Shown here in pieces: positions 1 to 9,035 of a DNA stretch of 64,000 nucleotides; position 1 is the stretch's first letter; each line of letters opens with the position of its first letter. Location: contig CAMAVK010000001.1 in the NCBI GenBank assembly GCA_945861715.1, positions 186,001 to 250,000 of the forward strand, given 5' to 3'. The translations under genes and the position numbers were made by a program. The DNA is from Candidatus Woesearchaeota archaeon. GTDB taxonomy: Archaea > Nanobdellota > Nanobdellia > Woesearchaeales > GW2011-AR9. A model generated the notes under the pieces. That model was not told the origin of the DNA. It was given only the letters and a program-made list of their open reading frames with translations, and made no database searches.

Positions 1-206
1 AGCAACCCCACTGTTTCTTCCGTATTAATACCGTAGCGAATCGCTACACTCTTCGCATCTGCCACACACTCGGTCATAATCTTAATATTCTCCCGTCTAC
101 ATTCATCTTCAACCGCCTTCTCTTCTTCACTATCTAGTCGAACCTCTTCCCAGATTGGATAGTTTGTTCCTGCAATTTGTTTTGGAAAGGTCTTTGAAAA
201 TCCCAT
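1..206 (-). CDS. Hypothetical protein, C-terminus cut by window edge
   Basis: An open frame begins at an ATG at 206 on the minus strand and runs off the left end of the window, giving about 68 residues. A strong Shine-Dalgarno site (AGGAGGAT, complement of 211-218) lies just upstream and fixes the start. The product starts MGFSKTFPKQIAG and is rich in charged residues (a run of E, K and R around residues 22-40). No domain was recognised. It lies downstream of the MutS-like gene on the same strand, 50 bases away, and may be co-transcribed with it. Confidence 0.6.
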   Translation of the reverse strand, partial: MGFSKTFPKQIAGTNYPIWEEVRLDSEEEKAVEDECRRENIKIMTECVADAKSVAIRYGINTEETVGL

Positions 207-256
207 ATTAATCCTCCTGTTTTTTTAATATAATTAAAAGGGTCCGATAATCATCC

Positions 257-2041
257 TCACTTCTTAATCTTCTCCTTTGAAATACTCTTAAGTTGTGTAT
301 GCAAATGAATAAAATACTCCTTCTTCTTGAGCGTAGCCAACCTCTCCACAATCAACTCCGGTGTCGAATTAGCAAGCTGACCTAAGACAGGATTATGGCA
401 CACCATCAAATTCATGTCAGCGTCCAACCCCGAGGCCGAAATCCCATCCACTCGAGCGCCTGACGGCAAATGTGTAATAATCTCTTCTCCCAAGTGCGTT
501 GCAATAACAAGATAACATCCCTTTGACATAAAATACGAACACGTTGACGCAATAATGTGTGCCGCAACTCCTGGCTCCGTCACTGCCTCCATCTCATCTG
601 CTAAAATCAACGTACCCATCCCACCAGAAATACCTGCGAGTTGTGTGAGCATTGTCTCAAACGCACCCTTACTAGTCGATCCTTTATTTTTTGCAAAATA
701 ATAAACAGAATCAAACACACCAATCCCCACCCGCCCACGAATTGGCAATCCCATCTGCGCTAGCGTTATAGTTTGAATAATATGTTCCAGCAGTGTCGTC
801 TTCCCACCACTATTTGCCCCCGTCATAATAGAACACTTAATCTGAGAGTCCAAAAAAAACGTAATCGGCTCTGGCTTTTCAAGGAACATATTGGAACATT
901 CATCCATCAAAAGACCCTTCCCAACACCAAGTTCAGCATGCGACCCATCAAAGCTTGCGCGCAGGGCACACACAAAATCCGCATACACTAAAAACGTTTG
1001 CAACCGTTCAACAAATGCAGGAACACCGGAAAGTAACGTCGCATGCGTTTTCAACTGACGTACAAAGGAATCAATCCCCTGCTGTACTAGGCGACCTCGT
1101 TCACGCTCAAACTCCTTCTCATCGATAGTAATCGGGAGCGCTTCAACAAATAGTGCTCGCGAATGCCCACACCCAGCAATTGAGCGCGAAATAATCTGCT
1201 TAATCTCAGCTGGCATCGTGCCTGACGAAAGTGCCGCAACCAACGCATCACCTTGCAGAGTAAGAGACTTCACCTGCACTCGTACAGACGCATTCAATTC
1301 AAGACATACCTTCTCAAGTTCCGCACGGCTAATAGGTTTTTTATCCTCACCACCAGCACCAAAGATAGACAATGCACTACTATATTGATCAAGTAAAACC
1401 ACCAATTCCGCGTCAATTCGCCCCACCTCATCTCGATGCAAAATCAAATCATGCACAACCCCACTCCATAGCGCCAGCTCCTCAACATACTGCTCAGGAT
1501 ATACCACCTCCTCGCCAACTTCAACAGCGCAATCCATCTCTCGCGCCCAAGAAGACACTTCATCTCCCTTAATTGTATACACCACGGCATATTTCTCAAG
1601 TGATCGCAATTCTCCTCGCTGTTGCAACAACAGAACCGGCAACTTCCGAGCCTTCAACCGAGAATAGAGTCGCTCATCAGCAACCGCAATAATGGCTTGA
1701 TATGGCAATTTCCAATTCGCACGGGGTTCTCTCAACTTTCGTAGAAACACAGGCGACACCGTAGGAATAGAATCAAAGAATACTCTTCTTTCTGCAATAA
1801 CCTGCGCATCAGCCACCGGTTCAAACCGTGATAACACTGAAATGGAATCCTCAAACACACACTCAGCTGCAACCCTATCTCGTATCCTTCGAAAAACAGC
1901 GCGAGCTTCCTTGGTTTTGAATATGGATTCACTTTTACTCTCACCAACATGAATCTCCGGCATAATATGAGTACTCTTACTCACCCCTTTAAACGGCACA
2001 AGACCAGAATTAGAAATAAATTGTAACATCTCATCTTTCAT
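257..2041 (-). CDS. MutS-family DNA mismatch repair-type ATPase
   Basis: This 594-residue protein has the C-terminal ABC-type ATPase domain of the MutS family: Walker A GANSGGKT at about 408-415, a signature-like STSKGAFETML at 455-465, a Walker B stretch LILADEMEA near 478-486, and a switch histidine in IATHLGEE near 516. The N-terminal 400 residues would form the lever and clamp helices. No mismatch-recognition domain and no C-terminal Smr nuclease were seen, so it resembles archaeal MutS2-like proteins rather than MutS1. It probably binds branched or mismatched DNA, but its exact role is not known. The start is supported by a TATA-like TTTTAAAG about 25 bases upstream, which suggests a leaderless message. 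Confidence 0.82.
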   Translation of the reverse strand: MKDEMLQFISNSGLVPFKGVSKSTHIMPEIHVGESKSESIFKTKEARAVFRRIRDRVAAECVFEDSISVLSRFEPVADAQVIAERRVFFDSIPTVSPVFLRKLREPRANWKLPYQAIIAVADERLYSRLKARKLPVLLLQQRGELRSLEKYAVVYTIKGDEVSSWAREMDCAVEVGEEVVYPEQYVEELALWSGVVHDLILHRDEVGRIDAELVVLLDQYSSALSIFGAGGEDKKPISRAELEKVCLELNASVRVQVKSLTLQGDALVAALSSGTMPAEIKQIISRSIAGCGHSRALFVEALPITIDEKEFERERGRLVQQGIDSFVRQLKTHATLLSGVPAFVERLQTFLVYADFVCALRASFDGSHAELGVGKGLLMDECSNMFLEKPEPITFFLDSQIKCSIMTGANSGGKTTLLEHIIQTITLAQMGLPIRGRVGIGVFDSVYYFAKNKGSTSKGAFETMLTQLAGISGGMGTLILADEMEAVTEPGVAAHIIASTCSYFMSKGCYLVIATHLGEEIITHLPSGARVDGISASGLDADMNLMVCHNPVLGQLANSTPELIVERLATLKKKEYFIHLHTQLKSISKEKIKK

Positions 2042-2120
2042 AGAACGTAAAGACCATCCACCCTTTAAAATAATTTAGGAAGTCAGGAATAAAATAAAAA
2101 TAATCTAATTAATTAAAAAA

Positions 2121-2867
2121 CTAATCATTATCTACTCGAGGCGCAAGAATAAAACTCATCATCAATCGATCCGTTACCTTATAATCAATTTTAAGAGGAT
2201 AATCTGAACTAAATTGTACGTGGGCTTGCTCCGCTAATTTACCACCAGTTGCCATCTTCTTCAAATACTCAAGAGAATACTTTGATTTACACTTGTCCGT
2301 GCCCTTAGCAGATATTATTACAACCTCATTGGGTTTAATTTCAATAAGCGCTTTTGACATATCTCCTTCTGCTTTAATGAGCATCTCTTTAGCGTCCCCA
2401 AGAAACGTAACCGATTCTCCAACCACTGAAACATCATCAATAGCATCAACCAACATGGAAGAAGGCAACATCAAAGAATACTGAAATTGAAGTTCCGGAA
2501 CTCTTTGTTCCTTATCATCAATCTCAAGAGTAGGAATACTAAACGACCGAATAGTATTACTCTTCATCGTAATCATTAACTTTGAATCATCTGTGGTTTC
2601 AAGAGATAAAATATCATCCGATTTAGCCCGACGTAAAATTTGCTTCAAGCTCGCAAGATTAATAGCAATAATCTCTTGTTTCTCAACCTTATACTCAGAA
2701 AAACAACTCGCAAGAAGTTTAAACACAATCATCGCAACATTTGCTTGATCCATTGCAACAAGTTCAAGACCATCCTTGTTCGCCTTAAATTTAGCTTCAG
2801 TAACCATTTCTGAAATGATGCCGATACTATCCTTAAAGAATCGTGGTTCGCTAAGCACAAGTTTCAT
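2121..2867 (-). CDS. pcn: DNA polymerase sliding clamp PCNA
   Basis: This is the archaeal PCNA clamp, a ring-forming trimer that tethers DNA polymerase, FEN1 and ligase to DNA. The family-typical N-terminus MKLVLSEPRFFKDSI is followed by GLELVAMDQANVAMI, which matches the first clamp domain, and the protein ends in the second-domain strand MMSFILAPR. The length of about 248 residues is normal. A longer reading from 2900 would add 11 residues, but that segment overlaps a TATA-like element, so I place the start at 2867. It lies upstream of the MutS-like gene on the same strand, with a separate promoter. Confidence 0.95.
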   Translation of the reverse strand: MKLVLSEPRFFKDSIGIISEMVTEAKFKANKDGLELVAMDQANVAMIVFKLLASCFSEYKVEKQEIIAINLASLKQILRRAKSDDILSLETTDDSKLMITMKSNTIRSFSIPTLEIDDKEQRVPELQFQYSLMLPSSMLVDAIDDVSVVGESVTFLGDAKEMLIKAEGDMSKALIEIKPNEVVIISAKGTDKCKSKYSLEYLKKMATGGKLAEQAHVQFSSDYPLKIDYKVTDRLMMSFILAPRVDND

Positions 2868-2888
2868 AGAAGTTTTCGGGGCAAAGAG

Positions 2889-2898
2889 GTTTATAAGC
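2889..2898 (-). promoter_or_regulatory. TATA box of the PCNA gene
   Basis: The minus strand reads CTTATAAA here, centred about 27 bases before the ATG at 2867. This spacing predicts transcription starting at or next to the start codon, a leaderless message. Confidence 0.6.
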
Positions 2899-3008
2899 AT
2901 TATTGTTGCGCATAAGGCAAGTTTCTGTATGTAAATCTCAATTTAATTCTAATCATACATCAACATTTCAGAACACTCGTAAAAAAGAAACAAAAAAAAA
3001 TCAAAAAT

Positions 3009-4349
3009 TTACTCAGGAACAACGAATCGCTCGCCATCCTTCATAATCTTGGTATTCTTATATCCTAAACTTTCTGCTAATTCAGCAAGCATCTGAGCCT
3101 TATCTGCTCCTGCGTGAGCAGGAATAATATATTGAGGTTTAACCATCTCAAGCATATCTCGATGATCTTCACGAGCAGCGTGACCAGATACGTGAACATC
3201 TCTGAAAATTCGAACACCTTTAGCTTGAAGACCTTGCTCTAGTACATCTCGATTCTGTTGATTAAGTTCAACCGGGATAACCGAACAACTAAAGACAACA
3301 ATATCTCCACTTTCGAAATTAAATGCGAGCTCTCCACGAACCATTTTTGAAAGCATTGCTTTAGGTTCTCCTTGATGACCAGTACAAATAATAAGATACT
3401 TATCTTTACCTGTCTTTTGAATCTTATCAAGAGTCTTCTCAATTTGATCTCGATAAGATACCATCAACGCATCTTTTTCAAAGTTCACAAGTTCAATCTT
3501 TTCAGCTGCCTTGATATACTTAGTAAGAGATCGTCCAAGAACAATAACCTTACGATTAAGTTTCTTACCCATCTCAATAATTGTTTTTAACCGTGCAATG
3601 TGCGATGAAAACGTTGTAACAATAATTACTTTACCTTCTGAGGGAACACCAAACAAAACATCCTTTAACATTTGTTTAGCCACACTTTCAGACGGCATCT
3701 TACGATGTTCATGAGCATACAAACACTCCATAATAAGTAACTTCACTCCACCTTCTTTTCCAATTTCAGTGAGACGCTCAAAGTTAGGGCGTTTACCAAC
3801 AACTGGTTGCAAATCAAATTTGTAATCATTTGCATACATGACCTTACCATACGGTGTATGTAACACAACAACTGCCGTATGCGGGATACTATGTGTAATA
3901 TGAATAAATTCAGCGGTAATATTTGGCGTTACTTTATACGATGAATTCAAATTCACGGAAATAATTCTATTTGGTGATTTGATTCGCTCATCATAAAAAA
4001 TCGTCTTCAATACTTGCGCGGTAAATGGCGTACAAATAATTGGAACCATTGGATACAACGACGCAGCAAACGGAACTGCACCAATGTGATCGAGATGTGC
4101 GTGTGATGGAATAATCGCTTTGACTTTTGTCTTCCAATCATCAACCAGACCATAGTTTGGTACGGCACCCGCTTCAAGCAGAGCATCGTACGTTTTTGTG
4201 GACGCATCCTCTCGGTCATCACCGAATCGGATGTAGTTTTCCATGGACAAACCCATGTCAAGAATGATAACTTCGTCGTCTATTTTAACGGCGACACTAT
4301 TACCTGCGGTTTTAGTAAAACCACCAATTGTACATACTTCAATTCCCAT
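3009..4349 (-). CDS. Archaeal RNase J-type beta-CASP ribonuclease
   Basis: This 446-residue metallo-beta-lactamase fold protein belongs to the archaeal RNase J group, 5'-3' exoribonucleases in RNA turnover. The zinc-binding motif SHAHLDHIGAVPF is visible near residues 80-90, with later histidines in ITHSIPHT, the aspartate in MYANDYKFDL, and a C-terminal IIPAHAG block. The beta-CASP insert follows (VIIVTTFSSHIARL). The length fits the compact archaeal form, with no C-terminal extension. TTTTAAAT about 26 bases upstream of the ATG supports a leaderless start at 4349. The next gene upstream, corA, is on the same strand but 88 bases away. Confidence 0.9.
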   Translation of the reverse strand: MGIEVCTIGGFTKTAGNSVAVKIDDEVIILDMGLSMENYIRFGDDREDASTKTYDALLEAGAVPNYGLVDDWKTKVKAIIPSHAHLDHIGAVPFAASLYPMVPIICTPFTAQVLKTIFYDERIKSPNRIISVNLNSSYKVTPNITAEFIHITHSIPHTAVVVLHTPYGKVMYANDYKFDLQPVVGKRPNFERLTEIGKEGGVKLLIMECLYAHEHRKMPSESVAKQMLKDVLFGVPSEGKVIIVTTFSSHIARLKTIIEMGKKLNRKVIVLGRSLTKYIKAAEKIELVNFEKDALMVSYRDQIEKTLDKIQKTGKDKYLIICTGHQGEPKAMLSKMVRGELAFNFESGDIVVFSCSVIPVELNQQNRDVLEQGLQAKGVRIFRDVHVSGHAAREDHRDMLEMVKPQYIIPAHAGADKAQMLAELAESLGYKNTKIMKDGERFVVPE

Positions 4350-4437
4350 AATACGAGATAGAATCAGATTCCATTTAAAAAGCTTTGTGAGACAACCGCA
4401 TTACTTATTCAAAACCAGTTTTCTAAGAAATAAAGGC

Positions 4438-5340
4438 TCAAATAACCTTATTTCTTCTTAAAAACACCAAAAATAGCGCCCAAATCGCAACAACCAATCC
4501 TACCACATACCAAAATGCATGTGGTGATGACTGAAATGGTAATGCAATATTCATCCCATAAAAACCTGATATTGCAGCTGGAATGGTCACAAAAATAGTA
4601 AATATCGTTAAAATTTTAATGGTACGATTCAACCTATTCGTCAAAATAATTGAGTAAAAGTTTCGCAAATTTGAAATATTTTTAAGTGACGTCTTAGCAA
4701 GTGTCAAACTCTGCGTTGTCTCAATAATTAAATCATCCAATTTGTTCTTATCTTCCGAGTCAAACTTCAACTTCTTACTCATCCTCATATATAATAAATT
4801 AGAATAAAAATGCGAACTAATCACAGTATTGAGAAACTCTTCTTCTTCAAGAAGCTTCTCCATATCATCTTCCGATAAGTGCTCAGTATCTGACTTCTTC
4901 TTCTGAACACTTTTAACAACCTTATGAATCGCCTTATCAAGCAACTCATTTTGCTCTAACAGTAACTCCATCAAAAAAGAAAGTTTACGAGTTGTCAAGG
5001 CCTTTGTTTTATCAAGAACTGTAACAAGGTTTGCATCCTCACGACAAACAGTAATCAGAAAATCATCACCTAATATAACGAGCAACGTAACAAGTTTCTT
5101 CTCATTGGGAGATAGAATTTTGATAAACACATACACTCGTTTTTCAAACACATCCATACGTGCAAGTTCATGCTCATCAATACCTTCAAGAAGCAAATCC
5201 ATATCTAAATCAAAGCTCGATGACAACCTCTCAAGCTCCACTGTATCCGGCGATATAGCATTAACCCAACAGCCCTTCTCATAAGTATCAAGACTCTTCA
5301 AGTTCCGTGACGCAACCGTCCGTTTAAAATATGAAATCAT
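4438..5340 (-). CDS. corA: CorA-family magnesium/cobalt transporter
   Basis: This 300-residue protein is a CorA-type pentameric divalent-cation channel. It has an N-terminal cytoplasmic alpha/beta domain, a long helical stalk (about residues 120-235), and two C-terminal membrane helices. The first helix ends in the diagnostic GMN motif (SGFYGMNIALPF, about residues 261-272) and the second is FWYVVGLVVAIWALFLVFL. The C-terminus RRNKVI is positively charged, as in the family. An AGGAG site lies about 10 bases before the ATG, and a TATA-like CTATATG lies a little further up. Confidence 0.93.
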   Translation of the reverse strand: MISYFKRTVASRNLKSLDTYEKGCWVNAISPDTVELERLSSSFDLDMDLLLEGIDEHELARMDVFEKRVYVFIKILSPNEKKLVTLLVILGDDFLITVCREDANLVTVLDKTKALTTRKLSFLMELLLEQNELLDKAIHKVVKSVQKKKSDTEHLSEDDMEKLLEEEEFLNTVISSHFYSNLLYMRMSKKLKFDSEDKNKLDDLIIETTQSLTLAKTSLKNISNLRNFYSIILTNRLNRTIKILTIFTIFVTIPAAISGFYGMNIALPFQSSPHAFWYVVGLVVAIWALFLVFLRRNKVI

Positions 5341-5682
5341 GATATATTCTTCTCCTCAGCACATATAGTCCATGCACTACAACATATGGCATACAACCTA
5401 CCCAAAAAACGTAATCCACACCAATTTAATTTAAGAAAATACAACTTCTCTACCCTTTTTAATCTTTCTTTTTGAGTCGTCCACATTTTGTGTACATTTG
5501 AACTAGTACCCACCTCCAATGGATGAACTACAAAAGCCACTCCCGCACTGGACAACCTCGGCTGGACTATATAAACCCCTTAACCAATACTATGCTTAGC
5601 AAACACAAACCGTGTCTGCCCCTCACCGACGAAAAAACAGAGTCGGCTGAAACAAAACCCGAAAGGAAGAGGAAATAAAAAA
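5341..5682. other. Divergent intergenic region upstream of corA and the radA operon
   Basis: No convincing gene was found in these 342 bases. The right half carries a TATA box for the rightward operon and a leader of roughly 85 bases ending in the ribosome site AGGAAGAGG at about 5664-5672. The left part carries the corA promoter. Short frames here are not supported by any recognisable similarity. Confidence 0.5.
5568..5575 (+). promoter_or_regulatory. TATA box of the radA operon
   Basis: A perfect TATATAAA on the plus strand predicts initiation near 5595-5600. Unlike most genes here, the first gene then has a leader of about 85 bases with its own Shine-Dalgarno site. Confidence 0.65.
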
Positions 5683-6069
5683 ATGCAACAAACAACCATG
5701 GCGCCAAGCGCAAATAAAGTATATGTACAAACAGCAACTGTGAGACCTACCCAAAAAGCAGAACAAAGAACAGAAGTAAAATCAGAAACAAAACAAGAGC
5801 AGTCCCACACCGGAAATTTTCCCGAAAAGAAATTCCGCGCAGGACCTATTTCTGTAACAGTATGGCATAATAAAACTCAGAAGCAAAATGGGGAAGAAGG
5901 CGACTATCAAACTGTTTCCATTGAACGATCGTACATGGACAAAGATGGAAAGTGGCAAACCACCAATTCTCTTCGAACTAATGATGTACCAAAAGCAATC
6001 GTAGCGCTTCAAAAGGCCTACGAACACATTGTTCTACAAGAACAAGATTTAACTAAAGGAGGAAATTAA
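5683..6069 (+). CDS. Unknown protein co-transcribed with radA
   Basis: This 128-residue protein has a low-complexity, Q/T/E-rich first 45 residues. A compact conserved-looking domain follows (FRAGPISVTVW, then YQTVSIERSYMDKDGKWQTTNSLRTNDVPKAIVALQKAYEHIVL). The alternating strands and the WxTTNSLR segment suggest a small beta-sheet domain with a C-terminal helix. The gene ends one base before radA and contains radA's GGAGG ribosome site, so the two are translationally coupled. A role beside recombinase RadA, for example binding single-stranded DNA or modulating the filament, is inference from context only. Confidence 0.8.
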   Translation: MQQTTMAPSANKVYVQTATVRPTQKAEQRTEVKSETKQEQSHTGNFPEKKFRAGPISVTVWHNKTQKQNGEEGDYQTVSIERSYMDKDGKWQTTNSLRTNDVPKAIVALQKAYEHIVLQEQDLTKGGN

Positions 6070-6070
6070 A

Positions 6071-7090
6071 ATGGCTAAAGCAAAAGAGTTGAAACAAGAT
6101 GTTCTCGGAATCGAAATCGAAGCCATAGAGCAACAACCAAAAGAACTAAAGATGGAAAAATTAACAATCTATGATTTACCTGGTGTTGGCGCAGCCACTG
6201 CTGAAAAACTCGAATCCGCCGGATTTAGAGATATGATGTCCGTAGCTGTTGCAACCATTGGTGACCTTGCAGAAACAGCAGGCGTCTCCGAAGCAGTAGC
6301 AAGGAAAATGATAAATGCTGCTCGTGATAGTATGAAAATGGGTTTTGAATCCGGTGTTGACGTGTTAAAACGCCGAGCAACTGTTCTCAAACTATCAACA
6401 GGGTCCCCTGCTTTTGATACTTTATTAGGTGGCGGATTTGAAACCGGTTGTATCACTGAATGCTTTGGTGAGTTTGGTTGTGGAAAAACCCAAATCGGAC
6501 ACACTCTCTCAGCCAACGTACTGAAATCAGATCCCGAGGCATGCGTTGTGTACATTGATACAGAAAATACCTTTCGTCCCGAGCGATTAATCCAGCTTGC
6601 AAAAGGTGTCGGACTCGATCCAGATGATGCTCTCGCACGAATAATGGTGGCTCGTGCATTTAACTCTGATCATCAAATGCTTCTCACTGAAAAAGTAGAA
6701 AGCCTCATTCATGAACAAAAAAAGAAAGTGAAATTAGTTGTCATTGACTCCTTAACCAGTCACTTTCGAGCCGAGTTTACCGGACGTGGAACACTCGCTG
6801 AACGACAGCAAAAATTGAATCGCCATATGCATGCTCTTGCTAAAATTGCAAGCACCTTTAATTTATGTGTATATGTAACCAACCAAGTAATGGCCAAACC
6901 AGATCAATTTTTTGGTGACCCTACTCAAGCAATTGGCGGCCACGTCGTAGGACACGCCTCAACATTTCGAATATATTTAAGAAAAGGCAGAAAAGGCACA
7001 CGAGTAGCAAAACTCATCGACGCACCAAACCTTCCTGATGGTGAAGTTGTGTTCGAAGTTCAAGAAGACGGTCTCCACGATGCCGCATAG
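6071..7090 (+). CDS. radA: DNA repair and recombination protein RadA
   Basis: This is the archaeal Rad51/RecA-family recombinase, which forms filaments on single-stranded DNA for strand exchange. The 339 residues contain an N-terminal helix-hairpin-helix domain (DLPGVGAATAEKL, about 35-80), the polymerisation-linker region, Walker A GEFGCGKT at 133-140, and Walker B KLVVIDSL near 218-226. The DNA-binding loop region includes ERQQKLNRHMHAL and NQVMAKPDQFFGD. The ATG follows a GGAGG site located at the end of the upstream unknown gene. No intein interrupts it. Confidence 0.96.
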   Translation: MAKAKELKQDVLGIEIEAIEQQPKELKMEKLTIYDLPGVGAATAEKLESAGFRDMMSVAVATIGDLAETAGVSEAVARKMINAARDSMKMGFESGVDVLKRRATVLKLSTGSPAFDTLLGGGFETGCITECFGEFGCGKTQIGHTLSANVLKSDPEACVVYIDTENTFRPERLIQLAKGVGLDPDDALARIMVARAFNSDHQMLLTEKVESLIHEQKKKVKLVVIDSLTSHFRAEFTGRGTLAERQQKLNRHMHALAKIASTFNLCVYVTNQVMAKPDQFFGDPTQAIGGHVVGHASTFRIYLRKGRKGTRVAKLIDAPNLPDGEVVFEVQEDGLHDAA

Positions 7091-7093
7091 AAT

Positions 7094-7109
7094 CTTTTAT
7101 TCTTTTTTT
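7094..7109 (+). terminator. T-rich terminator after radA
   Basis: TCTTTTATTCTTTTTTT directly follows the radA stop codon. Archaeal RNA polymerase commonly terminates on such T-runs without a hairpin. Confidence 0.5.
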
Positions 7110-7143
7110 AGTTTATTATTTCTCAAAATTATCGCAAGACCGT

Positions 7144-7977
7144 TTAACCTCGACGTGGTCTTACCCGTTCTTCAACCGGAACAGGCACACCATATTTTCC
7201 TGCCATCGATAAAACATATCTCTCGGGTTGAATTTGAACGCCCTGCTCCACATCAACCGGTCCTAATAGTTCATTCGCTTTGAATTCTAGGCAATCCCTC
7301 ACTCGCAATTCCGCCTCTTTATCTCCAGAGTGATCCATCTCATACAATGTACTAATCAATCTTTTCTTCATATGAGTACCAAGTCCCCATTTAAGCGCCC
7401 GAGCTCCATTCAAATAATCACCCAATGTACCATGCACTGAGTTTTCCATACCTAATTGAAACAACGGCTCAATACTTTCTTCTCCGCTAATCAGTGCTAT
7501 CTGTACCCCTTCCGGTTTCCCTGGTGTATAATTCATCTTGAGATGTTCAATTCGTGAATGTGGCAACAGCACTCCTCCTCCTTGAGTTTTCCACACTCGC
7601 GATAGCATCCATTCTCGATCATTGCGTCGTGCAGAATAACTCAGCATCATGACATGCTGACTCATTGGTATAACCAGTCCCTTCCCCTCACAAGCCCAAT
7701 TTCCTGGGTGTAATAAACCTAGATATAACTCTGTTCGTGTCTCAGCCCACATTTTTCCCGGTGTAAAACCTGCGGAATAATGGCCTTCTTGTACTACAAC
7801 AAGTAACGGCTTTGCCACACATGGGCGCAATTCTTTTTTGGTCTGTGCATCAATCTGTTTCTGACAATCCTGGTTCGTTCCAGCTAACGGTTTCCAAAAC
7901 ACGTTTTGTTTCAAAACATCATACAGCGTCCTTGGGTCCGCCTCAGGTCGCTCAGAAATAATTGTAGATTGAATCAT
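7144..7977 (-). CDS. Unknown protein
   Basis: This protein has about 277 residues and no family I recognise. It has no signal peptide or membrane segment. Cysteines and histidines are scattered (DCQKQI, LRPCVAKP, GNWACEGKG) without a clear metal motif. A tryptophan-containing stretch (VFWKPLAG, MWAETRTELYLGLLHPGNW) and a C-terminal RVRPRRG tail are notable. I start it at the ATG at 7977 because a TATA-like ATAAAT lies about 26 bases upstream; a TTG 15 bases further up is less likely. It converges on radA. Confidence 0.6.
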   Translation of the reverse strand: MIQSTIISERPEADPRTLYDVLKQNVFWKPLAGTNQDCQKQIDAQTKKELRPCVAKPLLVVVQEGHYSAGFTPGKMWAETRTELYLGLLHPGNWACEGKGLVIPMSQHVMMLSYSARRNDREWMLSRVWKTQGGGVLLPHSRIEHLKMNYTPGKPEGVQIALISGEESIEPLFQLGMENSVHGTLGDYLNGARALKWGLGTHMKKRLISTLYEMDHSGDKEAELRVRDCLEFKANELLGPVDVEQGVQIQPERYVLSMAGKYGVPVPVEERVRPRRG

Positions 7978-8097
7978 ACCACCATCAATCAAAATTCACT
8001 ATTTATCCTTTTCCGTACTTCACCCCCCATTTTCTACTGAGCTATTTCATCCAGTACCTTTTTATATGGACCACCCTTTTTAATCTCTATTAATCCT

Positions 8098-8103
8098 AGG
8101 AGG
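8098..8103 (+). promoter_or_regulatory. Strong Shine-Dalgarno site for the TRAM gene
   Basis: AGGAGG lies about 9 bases before the ATG at 8113, a full match to the anti-Shine-Dalgarno sequence. This gene therefore appears to have a real leader, unlike most first genes here. Confidence 0.65.
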
Positions 8104-8112
8104 AATACATAC

Positions 8113-8430
8113 ATGAATGGAAGCGAGCAAGTAGCACCTGTTAAATCCGGTGAAACATACGATGTGAGTATCAATGCAGTTGGTGGCAAAGGCGATGGAA
8201 TCGCAAAAGTAAAAGGATTCGTTCTCTTTGTTGCAAACGTAAAAAAAGGCGATTACGTCAAAATCAAAATCACAAAAGTTCTACCAAAAGTAGGATTTGC
8301 TGAAGTTGTTGAAAAACTTGAACGACCTCAAAACACAAGGTACACTACCATTAGCACCTCAGAGCTTCGAGACATGCGACGTGACGAACCTGCTGTGCAA
8401 TACGAGGATTCCGAAAATTTCGGTGAGTAA
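8113..8430 (+). CDS. TRAM domain protein
   Basis: The 105-residue protein consists of one TRAM domain, a small OB-like RNA-binding barrel (about residues 10-75). The family pattern is clear: YDVSINAVGGKGDGIAKVKGF, then VLFVANVKKGDYVKIKI and VGFAEVVE. A charged C-terminal tail of about 30 residues follows. Stand-alone TRAM proteins are widespread in archaea and are proposed RNA chaperones, acting somewhat like cold-shock proteins. The next gene starts four bases after the stop, so the two form a unit. Confidence 0.88.
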   Translation: MNGSEQVAPVKSGETYDVSINAVGGKGDGIAKVKGFVLFVANVKKGDYVKIKITKVLPKVGFAEVVEKLERPQNTRYTTISTSELRDMRRDEPAVQYEDSENFGE

Positions 8431-8433
8431 ACT

Positions 8434-8973
8434 ATGCCTAGAATTTTTTTAGGCATTTTTTGTCCTTCTTTAATATTATCCAACATAACCCCTCTTCTAA
8501 CCGAACTAAACACAATCCCTAACTGTCACGCAACAGAAAAAAATCAATGCCACATCACACTGCATTTTTTTGGTGAAGTTCAACATTCAGAAATTCCTCA
8601 AATCATCGAAAAAACACAATCCGTACTCAACAACTTCACCTCCTTTCCTATCCAAATCGAGAACATCAACACATTTGGATATAGAATAATGTACCTCGAA
8701 GCCAATCACCAGATTCTCACCCAACTCACGCAAGACCTCGCAACTACATTAGGAATTTTAGATCACCATCCAAAAACAATACCCCATATCACCATCGCAA
8801 GACAAAAAATATCATTAAATCCAACCAATCCAGAACTACTCGATTTCCTCAAAAAATATCAATTAACCAAGATAGGAATATTTACTCCCACAAAAATATG
8901 TCTTATTCAAAGTAATCTAACTGACACCGGTTCAGAATACAAAATTCTGCATGAGTTCCCCCTTAAACCTTAG
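8434..8973 (+). CDS. thpR: RNA 2',3'-cyclic phosphodiesterase / 2'-5' RNA ligase-like protein
   Basis: This 179-residue protein is a member of the 2H phosphoesterase superfamily. Both catalytic HxT motifs are visible: CHITLHFFGEV near residues 45-55 and PHITIAR near residues 111-117. Family members hydrolyse RNA 2',3'-cyclic phosphates and can ligate 2'-5' ends of tRNA halves in vitro, which would fit an organism with intron-containing tRNA. It starts four bases after the TRAM gene. A perfect 15-bp inverted repeat overlaps its stop codon. Confidence 0.88.
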   Translation: MPRIFLGIFCPSLILSNITPLLTELNTIPNCHATEKNQCHITLHFFGEVQHSEIPQIIEKTQSVLNNFTSFPIQIENINTFGYRIMYLEANHQILTQLTQDLATTLGILDHHPKTIPHITIARQKISLNPTNPELLDFLKKYQLTKIGIFTPTKICLIQSNLTDTGSEYKILHEFPLKP

Positions 8974-8984
8974 ATTACTTTGAA
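8906..8984. repeat. Inverted repeat spanning the end of thpR
   Basis: TTCAAAGTAATCTAA (8906-8920) and its exact reverse complement (8970-8984) enclose 49 bases that include the thpR stop codon. A smaller hairpin, CAGAAT/ATTCTG, lies inside the loop. It could form an RNA stem-loop at the 3' end of the transcript or be a short palindromic insertion. Confidence 0.7.
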
Positions 8985-9035
8985 AAATAATAATTTTTGC
9001 AATGTAGCAAAATCAAAGATATTTCAAAGTATCTT

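Noticed and set aside
5592-5678. A 28-codon frame in the leader of the radA operon that ends 4 bases before the first gene
   Set aside because: Its ATG is only about 20 bases from the TATA box centre, upstream of the expected transcription start, and the product is low-complexity K/E-rich. It may be chance.
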